From: Diphasiastrum complanatum
Lineage: Eukaryota > Streptophyta > Lycopodiopsida > Lycopodiales > Lycopodiaceae
Assembly (NCBI GenBank): GCA_029204225.1
Contig: CM055095.1
Location: 28,092,845 to 28,156,844 of the forward strand
DNA length: 64,000 bases
Direction: 5' to 3'
The stretch's first letter is position 1, and every line of letters starts with the position of its first letter. Below, piece after piece: positions 47,990 to 58,423 of this stretch. The notes under the pieces were generated by a model. The model saw only the letters and a program-made list of their open reading frames with translations. It did no database searches and was not told the DNA's origin. The position numbers were made by a program, and so were the translations under genes.

Positions 47990-48608
47990 TTAATGTGGAT
48001 CAAGCATTGATCTTGAGATAAGACCAAGATTAGACTTATGCTTTGAGAAGGCACTTTTGCAAAGTGGCTTTGTGAGAAGATCAGCAATACACGAAGATGT
48101 GTTGACATGTTCTAAGTTGATTTCACCTCCAATGAGCTTTTCCCTTACAAAATGGTGTGCCACTTCTATATGCTTGCTTCTTGCATGAAAAATAGGATTG
48201 TTTGCAAGAGCTTGTGCCGATATGTTGTCACATTTGATCAAGGGAAGATCATCCTCTTTGATGCACTTTTAGCTCCATGATTAACCTCTTGATCCAAAGC
48301 ACCTCTTTAGTTGTTGTAGTGAGTGCTTTGTACTCGGCCTCACAAGATGATAGAGATATGGTATCTTGCTTCTTTGAAAGCCAAGACACAAGATTGCCTC
48401 CAAGAAAGATAGTACATGCATTAATGGACTTCCAATCCATTTTATCACTTGCAAAATCAAAATCTAAATAGCCAACAATGGTTAGATCTTCATTCTTGTA
48501 CAATAAACCAAAATCTTGAGTAGAAGATACATATCTTAGAACTCTCTTGGCCATATTCCAATGTTTGATCTTGGGATCTTGCATAGATGACTCAATTTGT
48601 GCACACAA
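47990..48608 (-). pseudogene. Copia-2 RNase H
   Basis: Two frames (48249-48608 and 47990-48241) are separated by a one- or two-base insertion near 48265. Motifs are YLDFDFASDKMD, SLSSCEAEYKAL, IKCDN, NPIFHARSKHIE, HFVREK and ADLLTKPL. The CEAEY box is kept, unlike in Copia-1. Confidence 0.85.
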
Positions 48609-48622
48609 TAGCTAAGTCGGGT

Positions 48623-49481
48623 CTATTGATAGTAAGCCAAATTAAAAGAGCCTATAAGACTCCTATAAAGTGTGATGTCCTCGAAGGATCTTTCATGACC
48701 TTTAATAGGATCTTTTACATGTTGCTCCATGGGAGTATCTATGCCTTTACAATTTTGCATATTGAATTTCCTCAACATAGAAAAGACATATCTAGATTGA
48801 CAAATAAAAGCATACTCTTCATGAAAATCAATCACAAGGCCCAAAACGTAATGGATCTCTCCTAGATCTTGCATTTTAAATTCTTTTCCTAATGCATCTT
48901 TGGTTTCTTGAACTAGCATCAAAAAACTTCCACTAAGAATAATGTCATCTACATAGATTAGGAGAATGACAATATTATTACCGTCAAACTTTAAGTACAT
49001 AGAAGGATCATAGTCACTAAGCACAAATCCTAATAAAAGTAGAAAGTTGTTGAGCCTTGAATACCATGATCTAGGTGCTTGCTTTAAGCCATAAAGACTT
49101 CTAAATAGCAAACACACCTTAGATTTATCCTTGATAAATCCTTGAGGTTGTTCCATGTATATCTCCTCCCTCAAGATAGCCATTCAAAAAAGCATTGGAG
49201 ACATCAAGTTGAAATAGTTTCCACTTAAAAAATAAGGCAAGAGAGATTATGATTCTTATTGTCACCATCTTTGCTATAGGAGCAAAGGTTTCTTCATAGT
49301 CAAGGCCATATATTTGTGCAAAGCCTTTAGCACATAATCTTGCCTTGTACTTGTTGATGGATCCATCATGATTGTACTTGATTGTGAACACCCACTTGCA
49401 TCCAATGATATGTATGTAAGGTGGTGGATCCACTAGCTCCCATGTGTGGTTGGTGATCAAGGCATCATATTCAATCTTCAT
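48623..49481 (-). pseudogene. Copia-2 reverse transcriptase
   Basis: Two overlapping frames (49125-49481 and 48623-49183) are split by one extra C at about 49170, relative to Copia-1, within the NGYLEEE motif. The second frame holds LYGLKQAPRSWY and LLIYVDDIILSG with intact YVDD. A stop separates it from RNase H. Confidence 0.9.
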
Positions 49482-49511
49482 GGCCTCATACCACTCCTTG
49501 GTATTGAGGGC

Positions 49512-50620
49512 TTATTGAACATCTTTGGGCTCCTCATGAGAAACAAAATAAGCATAAGTGGAATCAAGATCCACTTGTTTTCCTTTGTCATCATAAGTGA
49601 GCCTCTTGGGCTCGGATCTCTCCCTCATGGATCTTCTAGGAGTGAAAATCTGAGGACTTCCATTTTCAAATCTTGACTCCTCCATATGTTGATTGTCTTC
49701 AATAGCAATAGGTGATAGATTTTGAGGTTCCTTGATCTCGGCCCCTCCAAGATTGGATTTTTCTTCTTCATGAAAAACTACATCTCCACTATCAACTACT
49801 TTAAAGGTAGAGAGCATGTAGATTTGATAGGCTTTCTTGTTGGATGAATATCCAACCATTACTCCTTTGCTTGCACAAGGATTATCCTTCTTTCTTGTTT
49901 CCAAGGGAATATGGACAAAGCATATGCATCCAAATACTCTAAGGTGTTCAACCTTAGGTTTCTTCAAATAGAGTGCTTCATATGGTGACTTTCCTCCAAG
50001 TGCAACATGAGGGAGTCTATTGCAAAGATAGTTTGAACAATTGATAGCCTCACCCCAAAAGTCTTTTGGCAAGGATGCCTCAATTCTGATGGTTTTGGCA
50101 CATTCACACAGTGTTCTATTCTTTCTTTTAGCCATCCCATTTTGAGATGGTGTATATGCACAAGAAAACTCCCTTTTAATGCCTTCAAGCTCACAATAAT
50201 CATGAAATTTATTGGAAGTGTACTCACCACCTCCATCACTTCTAAGAATCTTGATTTTGTAAGAAAATTGCTTTTCAACTAGAGCTTTGAACTTTAGGAA
50301 ATAGTCAAACACCATAGATTTTGAAGCTAGAAGATATACCCAAGTAAATCTAGTGAAATCATCAATTAAAGTTACAAAGCAAGTAGCACCACACTTAAGA
50401 TGAGAAGTGCACATCCGAGTGTATGAGCTCCAATGGATGTGTAGTCTTGGTAGATGACTTTGAAAAAGGCTTCTTATGAGACTTAGATATGGCACAAGCC
50501 TCACATGGCTTGAGATTCTTGGAGATAAGATTAGACAAGCCAATAGCTTTGGCTTTCTTGACCATGGACACCATAGAATTATAGTTAGGATGTCCCAACC
50601 TTCTATGTCATAGTTCCTCC
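49512..50620 (-). pseudogene. Copia-2 integrase
   Basis: GHPNYNSMVSMVKKAKAIG and CEACAISKSHKKPF form the pre-integrase motif (frame 50395-50598). The core frame keeps the second Asp in LRSDGGGEY. The first Asp is kept in LIHSDVHF, unlike Copia-1. The third catalytic position is Lys in QNGMAKRKNRT, as in Copia-1. A short deletion near 50394 relative to Copia-1 shifts the frame before the core. The hydrophilic linker carries SEPKRLTYDD. Confidence 0.9.
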
Positions 50621-51435
50621 AAAGACATATGAGTAGCAAAAGCACTATCACAAGAGTTAGCATACTCTTTGGAATCAAGCTTGTAGATTCCACCATATCT
50701 AGACCCAAATGCAAGGATCTCATCATGCTTCTTGATTGTACATGTATCAACATTGAAATTCACATCTAGTCCACTATCAAACAATTGCCCAACACTAATA
50801 AGATTTTCTGTTAACTTGGGAACAAAAAGTACATTAGACAGAGAAAGAACTTTTGATGAAGAAAGCTTCAAGGGAATGGTCCCTATGCCTTCAATAGCAC
50901 ACTCACGATCAGTTGTTGTGTAGATGGACTTATTGGCTCCTTCATAAGGTGATATGAATGAAAAAGAATGCTTGGAGCTACACATATGTGAGGAAGCTCC
51001 ACTGTCGATATACCAAGAACCATCCTTCTTGAAAGGTGATGAAGAATAACTCGAGACCATAAGAGATACCTCTCCATCACTTGCATGAGCATCTTCCTTC
51101 TCTTCATTAAAAATGTTGGCTTGCTTGAATTGACTCTTCTTCTTGAAGCAATTGGTGGCATATTGCCCCTTTTTGCCACAAAAGAAACACTTGATGTTTT
51201 TCTTCTTCTTCTTGGATGTGGAAGCTTGAGAGGACTCATCCTTATCTCCTTTCTCCTTGGAAATAAGATTGTTCTTATTTGAAGAGAATTGGTGTTGATT
51301 CTCACTTCTTGTCTTGTGCTTGTCTTTGGTAAAGAGAGCTTTACCATCAATGTTGAGAGACAGTCTCTCCATTTTCAAGAGTTTATACTCTTGTCTTGAT
51401 TCTTCATAAATGAGCACACTTTGGAGTGCTTCCAA
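50608..51435 (-). pseudogene. Copia-2 gag C-terminal half and protease
   Basis: The 275-residue frame has a Lys-rich segment, the zinc knuckle CFFCGKKGQYATNC (His replaced by Gln, so zinc binding is doubtful; Copia-1 keeps His), and the protease box WYIDSGASSHM with intact DSG, followed by NVLFVPKLTENLISVGQL. It ends in SLEEL at a stop where Copia-1 continues into LWHRRLGH. Confidence 0.9.
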
Positions 51436-51492
51436 ACTTGGTAGCTCCTCCTTAATGGCATAACTCTGAACAAGGTTGTCATATTCCTCCTT

Positions 51493-51951
51493 TCACCCAT
51501 TAAGTATGACTTGAACAAGTTCATTTTGGTTGATGGAGTCTCCTATGCATGACAATTCTCTATGGGGGTCTTTAACTCTCATTACATAAGCTGAAGCACA
51601 TTCATCACTTCTCTGTACACTTTGGAAAATTTGGTTTCTTAGTGTTAGAAGTCTAGAGGTATTATTTGCCTCATAGATAGACTTGAGAGTATCCCAAGCA
51701 TCTTTGGCATTAGTACAAGCACCAATTTCTCTCAAGATGTCATTTGAGACATTCATCTTAATATAATACAGAGCCATCCTAGCTCTCTTTTTGTACTTTG
51801 GAATTTCTTGAGGAATTTGTACTTCTTCTTCAATGCCAAGTACAATACCCATCACATCTTGTAGTATTAAGATAGATTCCATTCTAACCTTTCAAATTGA
51901 GTAATTGGAGGTTGACAATCTTTCACTTGCTTCTAATAGAAAGACACCCAT
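51493..51951 (-). pseudogene. Copia-2 gag N-terminal half (UBN2)
   Basis: The probable start is ATG at 51951 (MGVFLLEASERLST). A TGA at 51892-51894 replaces Trp (TGG in Copia-1), so the frame reopens at MESILILQDVMG. It contains LREIGACTNAKDAW, LRNQIFQSVQRSDE and HRELSCIGDSINQ, ending in a TGA after VQVILNG. Confidence 0.88.
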
Positions 51952-52706
51952 TTGAAGTCATAAAGAATGATGGAAATCAAAAAAGATGGATGAAAGAATT
52001 GCTTATCTTCTCACTATAGGAACCAATCAAGGGTACAGAACCAAATCCTATGTAAGACTAAGCAAAAAAACTGTGAAATGGATCTCACTGGCTTGACAAT
52101 CTCTCTAAAACAAGATTTGAATCATCAAAAAAGATGAAGTATGGCAAAAGTTATGGTTCTCTGAATTTCACATGTGTGAAATATTCCAAAAATGTCAAAT
52201 TGGCTCAAATACAATCTATTTGTATGAAACAATTTGTCTAGAACCTATAAATCTTGTCTAAATCACATATAGATGAGATTGGTCAACTTCTGGATGATTT
52301 TTGTGATCATTCAAGCAATAAATGACATGTACTCACGATTTGCCACAGGTCTAGGCGCCCTACCTACGACTCTTCAAAAGCTTATAACTTCTGATTGGCT
52401 CATCCAACTGTCATGATTCAAATTGCATCAGATTGTACACATTTCTAGCTTTCTAGTGGGCTGATTTGCTTGAAATTTGGATCTAAGGTGAGAGAGAACC
52501 ACCAATCTGAAAATGGGCGGATTTCACACGTGCCAGCATCTGAAATTCTGTATAGTACCTGATCAGCCCCATTCAATGTGGTTTGAAGCTCAGAATCACA
52601 AGAAAACTGCAAACTAGCTAGAAGGTAGAATCTAGACAATTCCTAGGTTGAAATCTGATTAGATCTGCAAAAATTTTTATTAGATTTGCTTGTAAAACTT
52701 AGGTAG
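51952..52706 (-). other. Copia-2 5' leader
   Basis: About 750 bp of untranslated leader. Its inner half matches Copia-1 at 24705-25015; about 310 bp (52110-52420) are absent in Copia-1. Confidence 0.65.
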
Positions 52707-52718
52707 GCTCTGATACCA
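52707..52718 (-). other. Copia-2 primer binding site
   Basis: The minus strand reads TGGTATCAGAGC directly after the 5' LTR, the canonical site complementary to the 3' end of plant initiator tRNA-Met. Confidence 0.9.
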
Positions 52719-53334
52719 TGCTGAATTCACACATGTGGGACGCCCTACACATGTATTTTTGATCTCCTAAGCCCAATAACACCATAAAGATCAGACTAGC
52801 ATTGGTTGTCAATAGGAAAGCTGATCATACAAGCAATATTATTGTGTTACAAGCAAGATCTGTCAACAAAACATAAGACTAAGCATCATAAATGCCTCTA
52901 CTCGGCTAGAGAGAGAAAATAGCAAGTACAAAACTCGTGGAGAGAGAGAGGGCACAAAGAGCTTGTCTCCAAATTTGCATTACACACAAATTTCATCATC
53001 TTCTCAATGAGAGTACATCACATATATATATATATATCCATGGACTCTTCTCCTACTTTGAGTTGAATTGGAGTTGTGGATCCACCTCTCAAGTATCTAG
53101 ACTTATCCAAGCCACCTCACTATGTCTAATTGTGCCACATAGTCTTTTCATGCATTAAATGTGGCATGTAAAGTACAAATGGCAATTCCTATGGTAGCTA
53201 GAGTTTCTACTTCTACCTACCTTGAATATTTTATTCTAAGATGGGTCTTTACTAAGCCAAAAGAGCTCAATTCATCTTTGGCATTTTTAGGACCCATACT
53301 CACAACATTAGATAGATTTTTCAATATTTTGACA
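52719..53334 (-). repeat. Copia-2 5' LTR
   Basis: The plus strand reads TGCTGAATTCACACATG at 52719 and ends TTTTGACA at 53334. A (TA)n run near 53022-53036 is longer than in the 3' LTR. Confidence 0.92.
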
Positions 53335-53910
53335 CACGTCGCGGCGCTCCTCTTCCTGCAACATGATTCCGTCTTCAAAAGTAGGCAATATCTCCCTCGA
53401 AGCAATGCTGCTCACAAACATTTGTAGCCCTTCCGAGACACCACTCACTGTGGTATGTACCAATTCAACATCCCTAATTGGTTCTCCAATTGCCACAAGT
53501 TGATCTCTTAGCTCCTTTATCCTGGTGAAGAAAGATCCCACCGATTCGCTTTCTTCCATCCTAACTGTGTTCAATCTGGACTTCAAGAACATGGCCCGAG
53601 CTGGATTGCAAGTTTGAAATTGCATTCTAAGAGCTTTCCAAGCTCCCCTAGCTGTCATGGCATCACTTATATGAGTGATCACATGGTCTTTCACTGAAAG
53701 ATTGATCAAGGACAATGCTCTCTGCGCCTTTTTATCAAAGGCCCTCATGTCACCTGGAGTGGTATTTGACTGGACTTCAATACCTGCCACAATCTCCCAT
53801 AACTCTTTCTCCATCAAAATGCTCTTCATTTTGAATTTCCAGATGTTGTAGTTAGAAGCCCCATCAAGTTTGCTTGCATCGTCCAAAATTGCCTCATTGA
53901 TGTTTGCCAT
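53335..53910 (-). pseudogene. Copia-3 gag N-terminal part
   Basis: The start is probably ATG at 53910 (MANINEAILDD). The clean frame shows the UBN2 gag domain: YNIWKFKMKSILMEKELWEI, AQRALSLINLSV, AWKALRMQFQT, KSRLNTVRMEESESVGSFFT and LRDQLVAIGEPI. It is cut after LQEEERRDV by the Copia-2 LTR at 53334; the matching second half starts at 47356. No LTR or primer site of Copia-3 is visible upstream. Confidence 0.9.
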
Positions 53911-53943
53911 TTTCAAACTGCTTGAAACTTCACCTGGCAGCAT

Positions 53944-54267
53944 ACCGTGCTTGAAGTCCAGTCAGGGTGCCCTTCGTTTGGAGGCTATAGCCTTTCGTTT
54001 GGCCAAAATAGACTAAAGGAAGTGAAAATAGAGGCACCTAAAGTTTTTGAACTGTCTTTTCACCTTGAAAAGACTTCACTCTTCACCAACTTCAGGACCC
54101 AACTCAAATTTCAAGTTGAAAATTTTTAAAGAAGTTGAAGTGTAATTCACGCCTCAGGCCCCTTTCACCCCTTCATGGGTCCCTTTACTTGCATTCCAAT
54201 GGTATTCTAAAACAGTCCAATATCTTGGAATAGTAAAAAACAAACCTCAATTGCAATGTCATCTAAG
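53944..54267. other. Unassigned DNA between Copia-3 gag and Z LTR
   Basis: About 320 bp with no gene. It would be Copia-3 leader if the element were intact, but no primer site is found. Confidence 0.4.
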
Positions 54268-55100
54268 AAGGAACGACCATGTAGGAGCTAGTGATACTTC
54301 CTAGGCTTTGTAAATAAATGTAGACCCCCCTTAAATAATTTAGAGTGAGCCACCTTTTGATGGTGACCTCTAGTGGAAGGGCAATTTCCACATGTAATTT
54401 CTAATTTGGTGGAATTGCCACTTGGGCTCCACATAGGCAGCCTTCTTGCTTATTTAAGGACCCCCTCTCTCTTGTGAGAGAGCTTTTGAATGTATTGTCA
54501 AGTTCTCTTGAGTAAATAAAGATCTTCCACGAGTTCTTGATGATTGCTAAGCTCCTTGTTCATGGCAATGTTCTTGAGTGAAATTCCTATGAGCATGTTT
54601 TGATTTCCTTTGTGTTTGTGGATTAACTAGATTTCTTGCTGACTCCCTTGCTTTTAGTCGTGGATTAGATTTCATTTCTTGTTTGTGGATTAATGTAGGA
54701 ATCAGCATTCAAGTAAACTAAATAGACTAGAATTGTAGTGTAGATCTTGCACATTCTCTGACATTCTAGCTCTTGATTGTTCTTGGACATTCTAGGCATC
54801 AAGAAATGGGTGTTTCTTGATTCTTGGGCTGCTAGAGTGCTGTTAGGAATCTAGTTTCTTGTTTCTTGTTTTTTGTTTCTTGCTGATTAGCTTAATCTGT
54901 CATTATTTGGTTCCCTGATCTTAGTAGATAGATTGTAGAATTGCTCGCTAATTCAGAACGCTGATCTAAATCGAGCTAGGACTGGTTGCATGGGTTTTTT
55001 ATGCATGTAGCTGAGTAACGAATCTGTCTCTCCCCACTGACAGGCTGGGGAATACTCTTTGAATCTAAGAAAATGATCCCGTTGAAAACCGTTCTAATAA
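54268..55100 (+). repeat. Element Z LTR copy 2, 5'-truncated
   Basis: It matches 41378-42205 in direct orientation, from GGAACGACCATGTAGG to CCGTTCTAATA. The first 190 bp of the LTR are missing and there is no PPT. Confidence 0.8.
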
Positions 55101-55966
55101 CTACAGCTATCCACTCTAAAAACGAACTGAATCAAATCCTACACTTTACTAAATCTGAGCTACACTTGCATTAACCCACAAAGCTTAAACAAGAACTAAT
55201 CTACAGCATTTTAGAAGTCCAAGAATCAAGAAACCAACCAGTCTTTTGATTCTTGGACATCGTAAGAACATCAAGACTAGAATGTTGGAGGATATGCAAG
55301 ATTTATACCACATTTCTAGCCTATTTAGTTTACTTGAATGCTGATTCCTACATTAATCCACAAACAAGAAAAGAAGACTAATCCACTCTAGGAAAGCAGC
55401 AAATCGAATCCACTCTACAACCCACAACCACACACAAAGGAGGGAAGGGCAAGATCATGAATGCATCACTCAAGAAAAAGGCATGATCAAGGAGCTCAAT
55501 GGATGCACCAAACTCGTGAAGGCTCTTCTCATTTCAGCTTGGAGTAGATATAATACACAAAAATCTCCTCTCACAAAGATGGAGTCTCTTAAATAAGCAA
55601 GAGAGCTTCTTAGGTGGCATCCTAGTGAAATTTCCACATTTCACAAACTACAAGTGAAATAATGCTCTCCACTAGAGGTCACCATCAAAAAGTGGCCCAC
55701 TCTACTTTCTTTAAGAGAGGTCTACTTGCATTTATTACATTTGCCTAGAAACACTAGTTCCTACATGGTCATTCCATCTTTCGGGATTCACCATGAGGCT
55801 TACACAGTTCTTGCTTATCATTCCTAACTAGCATTTCTCGGCTCTCATACTCGGCTCTCAGTCTTCGTTAGTCTCGTCTTCTCAGAGACCTCCTCGGTCT
55901 ACGGTGAGAGGTGATCTTGAGTTGCTCTGTCCGAGTATCTTGGGGATTCGTCAGAATCAGCCAACA
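55101..55966 (-). repeat. Element Z LTR copy 3, minus orientation
   Basis: The minus strand starts TGTTGGCTGATTC at 55966 after a PPT. It shares blocks with the other Z LTRs (ACCATGTAGGAACTAGTG, AATAAATGCAAGTAGACC, GATTAATGTAGGAATCAGCA) but is clearly more diverged. It meets copy 2 tail to tail. Confidence 0.75.
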
Positions 55967-55983
55967 TCATTCCACCCCTAATG
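55967..55983 (-). other. Polypurine tract of third Z copy
   Basis: CATTAGGGGTGGAATGA on the minus strand abuts TGTTGGCTG. It parallels the tract at 41171-41186. Confidence 0.75.
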
Positions 55984-56300
55984 TGTTGCAGGACCCATTG
56001 CAACTCATATTGGATGATGTTGCTCTGCTTTCGCATTGGCATCTTCGAACAGTACTTGGAAAAGTGTAGATCCCAATTCGCTTACATAAAACCCAGTGCT
56101 TATTGTTGCCAGTCTGTATCACAAAAATTGTTTTTCACTTGCATCTGCCATGGATGATTTCACTTCTTGTTTCTAGGCATATTCTAACTTCTGAAAGGTT
56201 TGTATCTTCCATTTGCTTCTGGACATTTCCACAATTCTTTTCTCAGTTGAAGTTCCAGTCTTGTCGATGCTCTTTCCTGATAGGTAGCACAAATCTTGGT
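55984..56300 (-). mobile_element. Interior remnant of minus-strand Z element
   Basis: The minus strand next to the PPT aligns with 41070-41170 of element Z: AATAAGCAC-TGGTTTTA, ACACTTTTCCAA versus ACGCTTTTCCAA, and TGGGTCCTGCAA versus TGGGTTCTGCAA. One frame reads ISTGFYVSELGSTLFQ, against ISTWFYGSEQRSTLFQ in element Z, which suggests that this end was once coding. Confidence 0.6.
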
Positions 56301-57297
56301 TATCAGTCTTTAAGGGAATGGGCTCATTCACACATTAGTGGTAGAAACAGATTGGATGAATGGTTGATGACGGCAAGGAAACATGATGAAGGCCTAGTGG
56401 AAGGGTAAAGGAGCTGATAGTTCTACAGTTGCAGCCTCGGACCCTTGCAATGCTGATGTGGTGTCACTGGTGGATGGTGTGAACGATAGGCATGAGAATG
56501 GGCGCAGAAGTATGGCAAGAGATCGGTTGAAGGAGACTAATTTCCCAATGCTTGTGCTTCTCTTTCTGAAGGATCCTCGTCATGACTGGGGTACTTTTTT
56601 TTATTGAGTCTCTTTGGATTGTCCATTTGCCTTCTTTAGCCTCGTCTTTTTCATATTTGACTTGTGACCTTGGTTGTCGATCTTGTTGATGTTGTTGCTG
56701 GCAATGTAACTACTCCAGTGGATCCAAGCATATCCACTCTCTCCCACCCCCCAGAATCTATTGGTGGGGATGTTGTTGCTGGTAATTGTTCATGCTCATG
56801 ATTGGATCGGCGTGTGGAACACGTAGTTGAAACATGTTGAACATGCGACTGAACTAAAGATTGAACAAATTTTAACTAAATTTGTTTCAATCTTGCTGTG
56901 TTGATGACGATGAGATTCAGGAATCAACTCTAACGTGACAAAGATTTCTCAAAGTTTCAGGATGTTCAAAGATTGTAAACTCTGTGCAAGGTGATCTAAA
57001 GGTGGATATATGAATGAAAACGTATTCTTGAGATGCCCTACGGAAGACTCTCGTGCAGTAGGTATTTCTTATGCAAAAATCAATCACACACTAGGAATGA
57101 AGACCAACAAGGAAATAAACAAATTGTACAGAGAGTGAGAACTGTATAGCACTTGTCGAACAAAACGTGCATTTATTAACATTGACGATTTACCTTGGTA
57201 GTTGCAATATGGCATTTGTTTTGTAGAGTAATGAGATTTACTCTCACATGCCCTTGTCAAAACAAGGCAGGGTTGGTGATACTAAAATCTACCATCA
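56301..57297. other. Unassigned region, possible small coding scrap
   Basis: A plus frame at 56103-56408 ends WAHSHISGRNRLDEWLMTAR and the reading continues in another frame to about 56580. I recognise no family. The rest shows no gene. Confidence 0.3.
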
Positions 57298-57504
57298 TTA
57301 ATAACAAATGTCGTAAGATATAACTAGAACCGCACGAAAATCAAACTTTGATAGTGACCACCTCTCAATGTGGCCCATATTGCTTGTTTTGTTCACAAGA
57401 TACAGCAATGGTTGATGATCCATAATATTAATGCGCCCTTTTGTCATGTTGATTATAAATTGATCTAATTCGATGATCATAAGCTCAAGCAATTTTATGA
57501 ACAT
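57298..57504 (-). pseudogene. Gypsy RNase H fragment
   Basis: The minus frame contains MDHQPLLYLVNKTSNMGHIE followed by RWSLSKFDFRAVL. The DHQPL-LYLVNK-G-I-RW pattern is the end of the Ty3/gypsy RNase H domain. Nothing else of the element is visible on either side, so it is a small isolated fragment. Confidence 0.75.
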
Positions 57505-57541
57505 GGATATTAATACTAAAGATTGTTTATGCTAATAATTA

Positions 57542-57870
57542 CAGGTGGTCTTTCATCCTGATCGCTCGAATCCCAGATGGTGGTATGTGATTCAAGTTGC
57601 TCCTCGTTAAAGAATTTTTGAGGATAGAGATGTTGCAAATGACATGTTGTCTCGTGATCATGTGACCATGTGCTACCAATTGATGATCATCATGAAGATG
57701 CAGTTGAAGATGATACGTCTCTGGATCAGCCAAAGGACGACTTCGATGCAACTCATTCTTTTCATGATCATCAGAAAAATGTCGACAATATTATTGATCA
57801 CGATGCATCATCATCGGATGATTCGACATCACATGCAACATGACGGCATCTTGCTCGATCTTGAATAAAT
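57542..57870 (+). pseudogene. Possible CACTA (En/Spm) transposase tail
   Basis: After a splice-acceptor-like TAATAATTACAG the plus strand reads VVFHPDRSNPRWWYVIQVAP, a stop, then RIFEDRDVANDMLS and an acidic Asp/His-rich tail. The pattern V-F-x-x-D-x-x-x-x-R-W-x-V-V-x-x-x-P-R resembles the conserved segment after the transposase in plant CACTA elements (DUF4216-like). This rests on pattern memory alone. Confidence 0.35.
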
Positions 57871-58416
57871 GTTGAAAATATCAAGATTTATATCAATGCT
57901 TGTAATATCAGCACTCGCATACACCTTGAATGCTCACAACGTTGACCAGCCTCGCGGCCATTTTTTTGGCTCTCTTTTTAGAAAACGTTGCAAAATAGCA
58001 TTGGAAACCCTCCGCTTTCTTGTAGTATATGTCCTACTATTATGAACAAGTTTTTACCACTTTACAATGCATTCAAGCATTTGCGGTACTTCGACGTGCC
58101 GTGGTTGCAAAAATGGCAGCTTAGTGCACTACCTAAACTTGCAACTATTTGAGCTAGTGACTTGCATCAAGCATTAAGCTTTAAGTAGATACTTTGTTAA
58201 GTTTTTGCTTTGCCATAGTTGCTTTAGAGCATCTCAATTCGCCTATAACCTTTATACTTTCCACATGCATTCCTTTGTACTCTGATTGGTGTTCCCATGC
58301 CAGTTTCTTCTTGTTTCTTCTTGTATGAGGAGGATGAGGGTGAAGTACTCACCAAGAAGGTGGAGTGGGACCCATGTGATAGTGATGGAGTGTGAGCCCA
58401 CAATCCATTTCACCAT
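57871..58416. other. Intergenic DNA upstream of KANADI promoter
   Basis: No gene or repeat recognised. Confidence 0.4.
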
Positions 58417-58423
58417 TATATAA
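58417..58423 (+). promoter_or_regulatory. Candidate TATA box of KANADI gene
   Basis: TATATAAGG lies at 58417-58425, followed after about 60 bp by a CT-rich stretch (58500-58575) typical of plant 5' untranslated leaders. It is 1.17 kb before the start codon, so the leader would be long or contain an intron. No transcript evidence is available. Confidence 0.35.

Larger units (their letters stand above)
47357..53334 (-). mobile_element. Copia-2, structurally complete Ty1/copia element
   Basis: The element has two LTRs (615 and 616 bp), an exact tRNA-Met primer site, leader, gag-pol in pieces, and a PPT, about 5.98 kb on the minus strand. It is inserted into Copia-3 gag. On the minus strand the five bases before and after are ACGTG and AAGTG, a probable target duplication with one mismatch. 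It is the same family as Copia-1 and longer in leader and gag. Several stops and one-base insertions prevent full translation. Confidence 0.93.

Noticed and set aside
41378-55100. Reading the two direct Z LTRs (41187-42205 and 54268-55100) as the ends of one 13-kb element
   Set aside because: The first is a 3' LTR, with its PPT on the left side, and the second is truncated at its 5' end. The DNA between belongs to Copia-3 and Copia-2 on the other strand.
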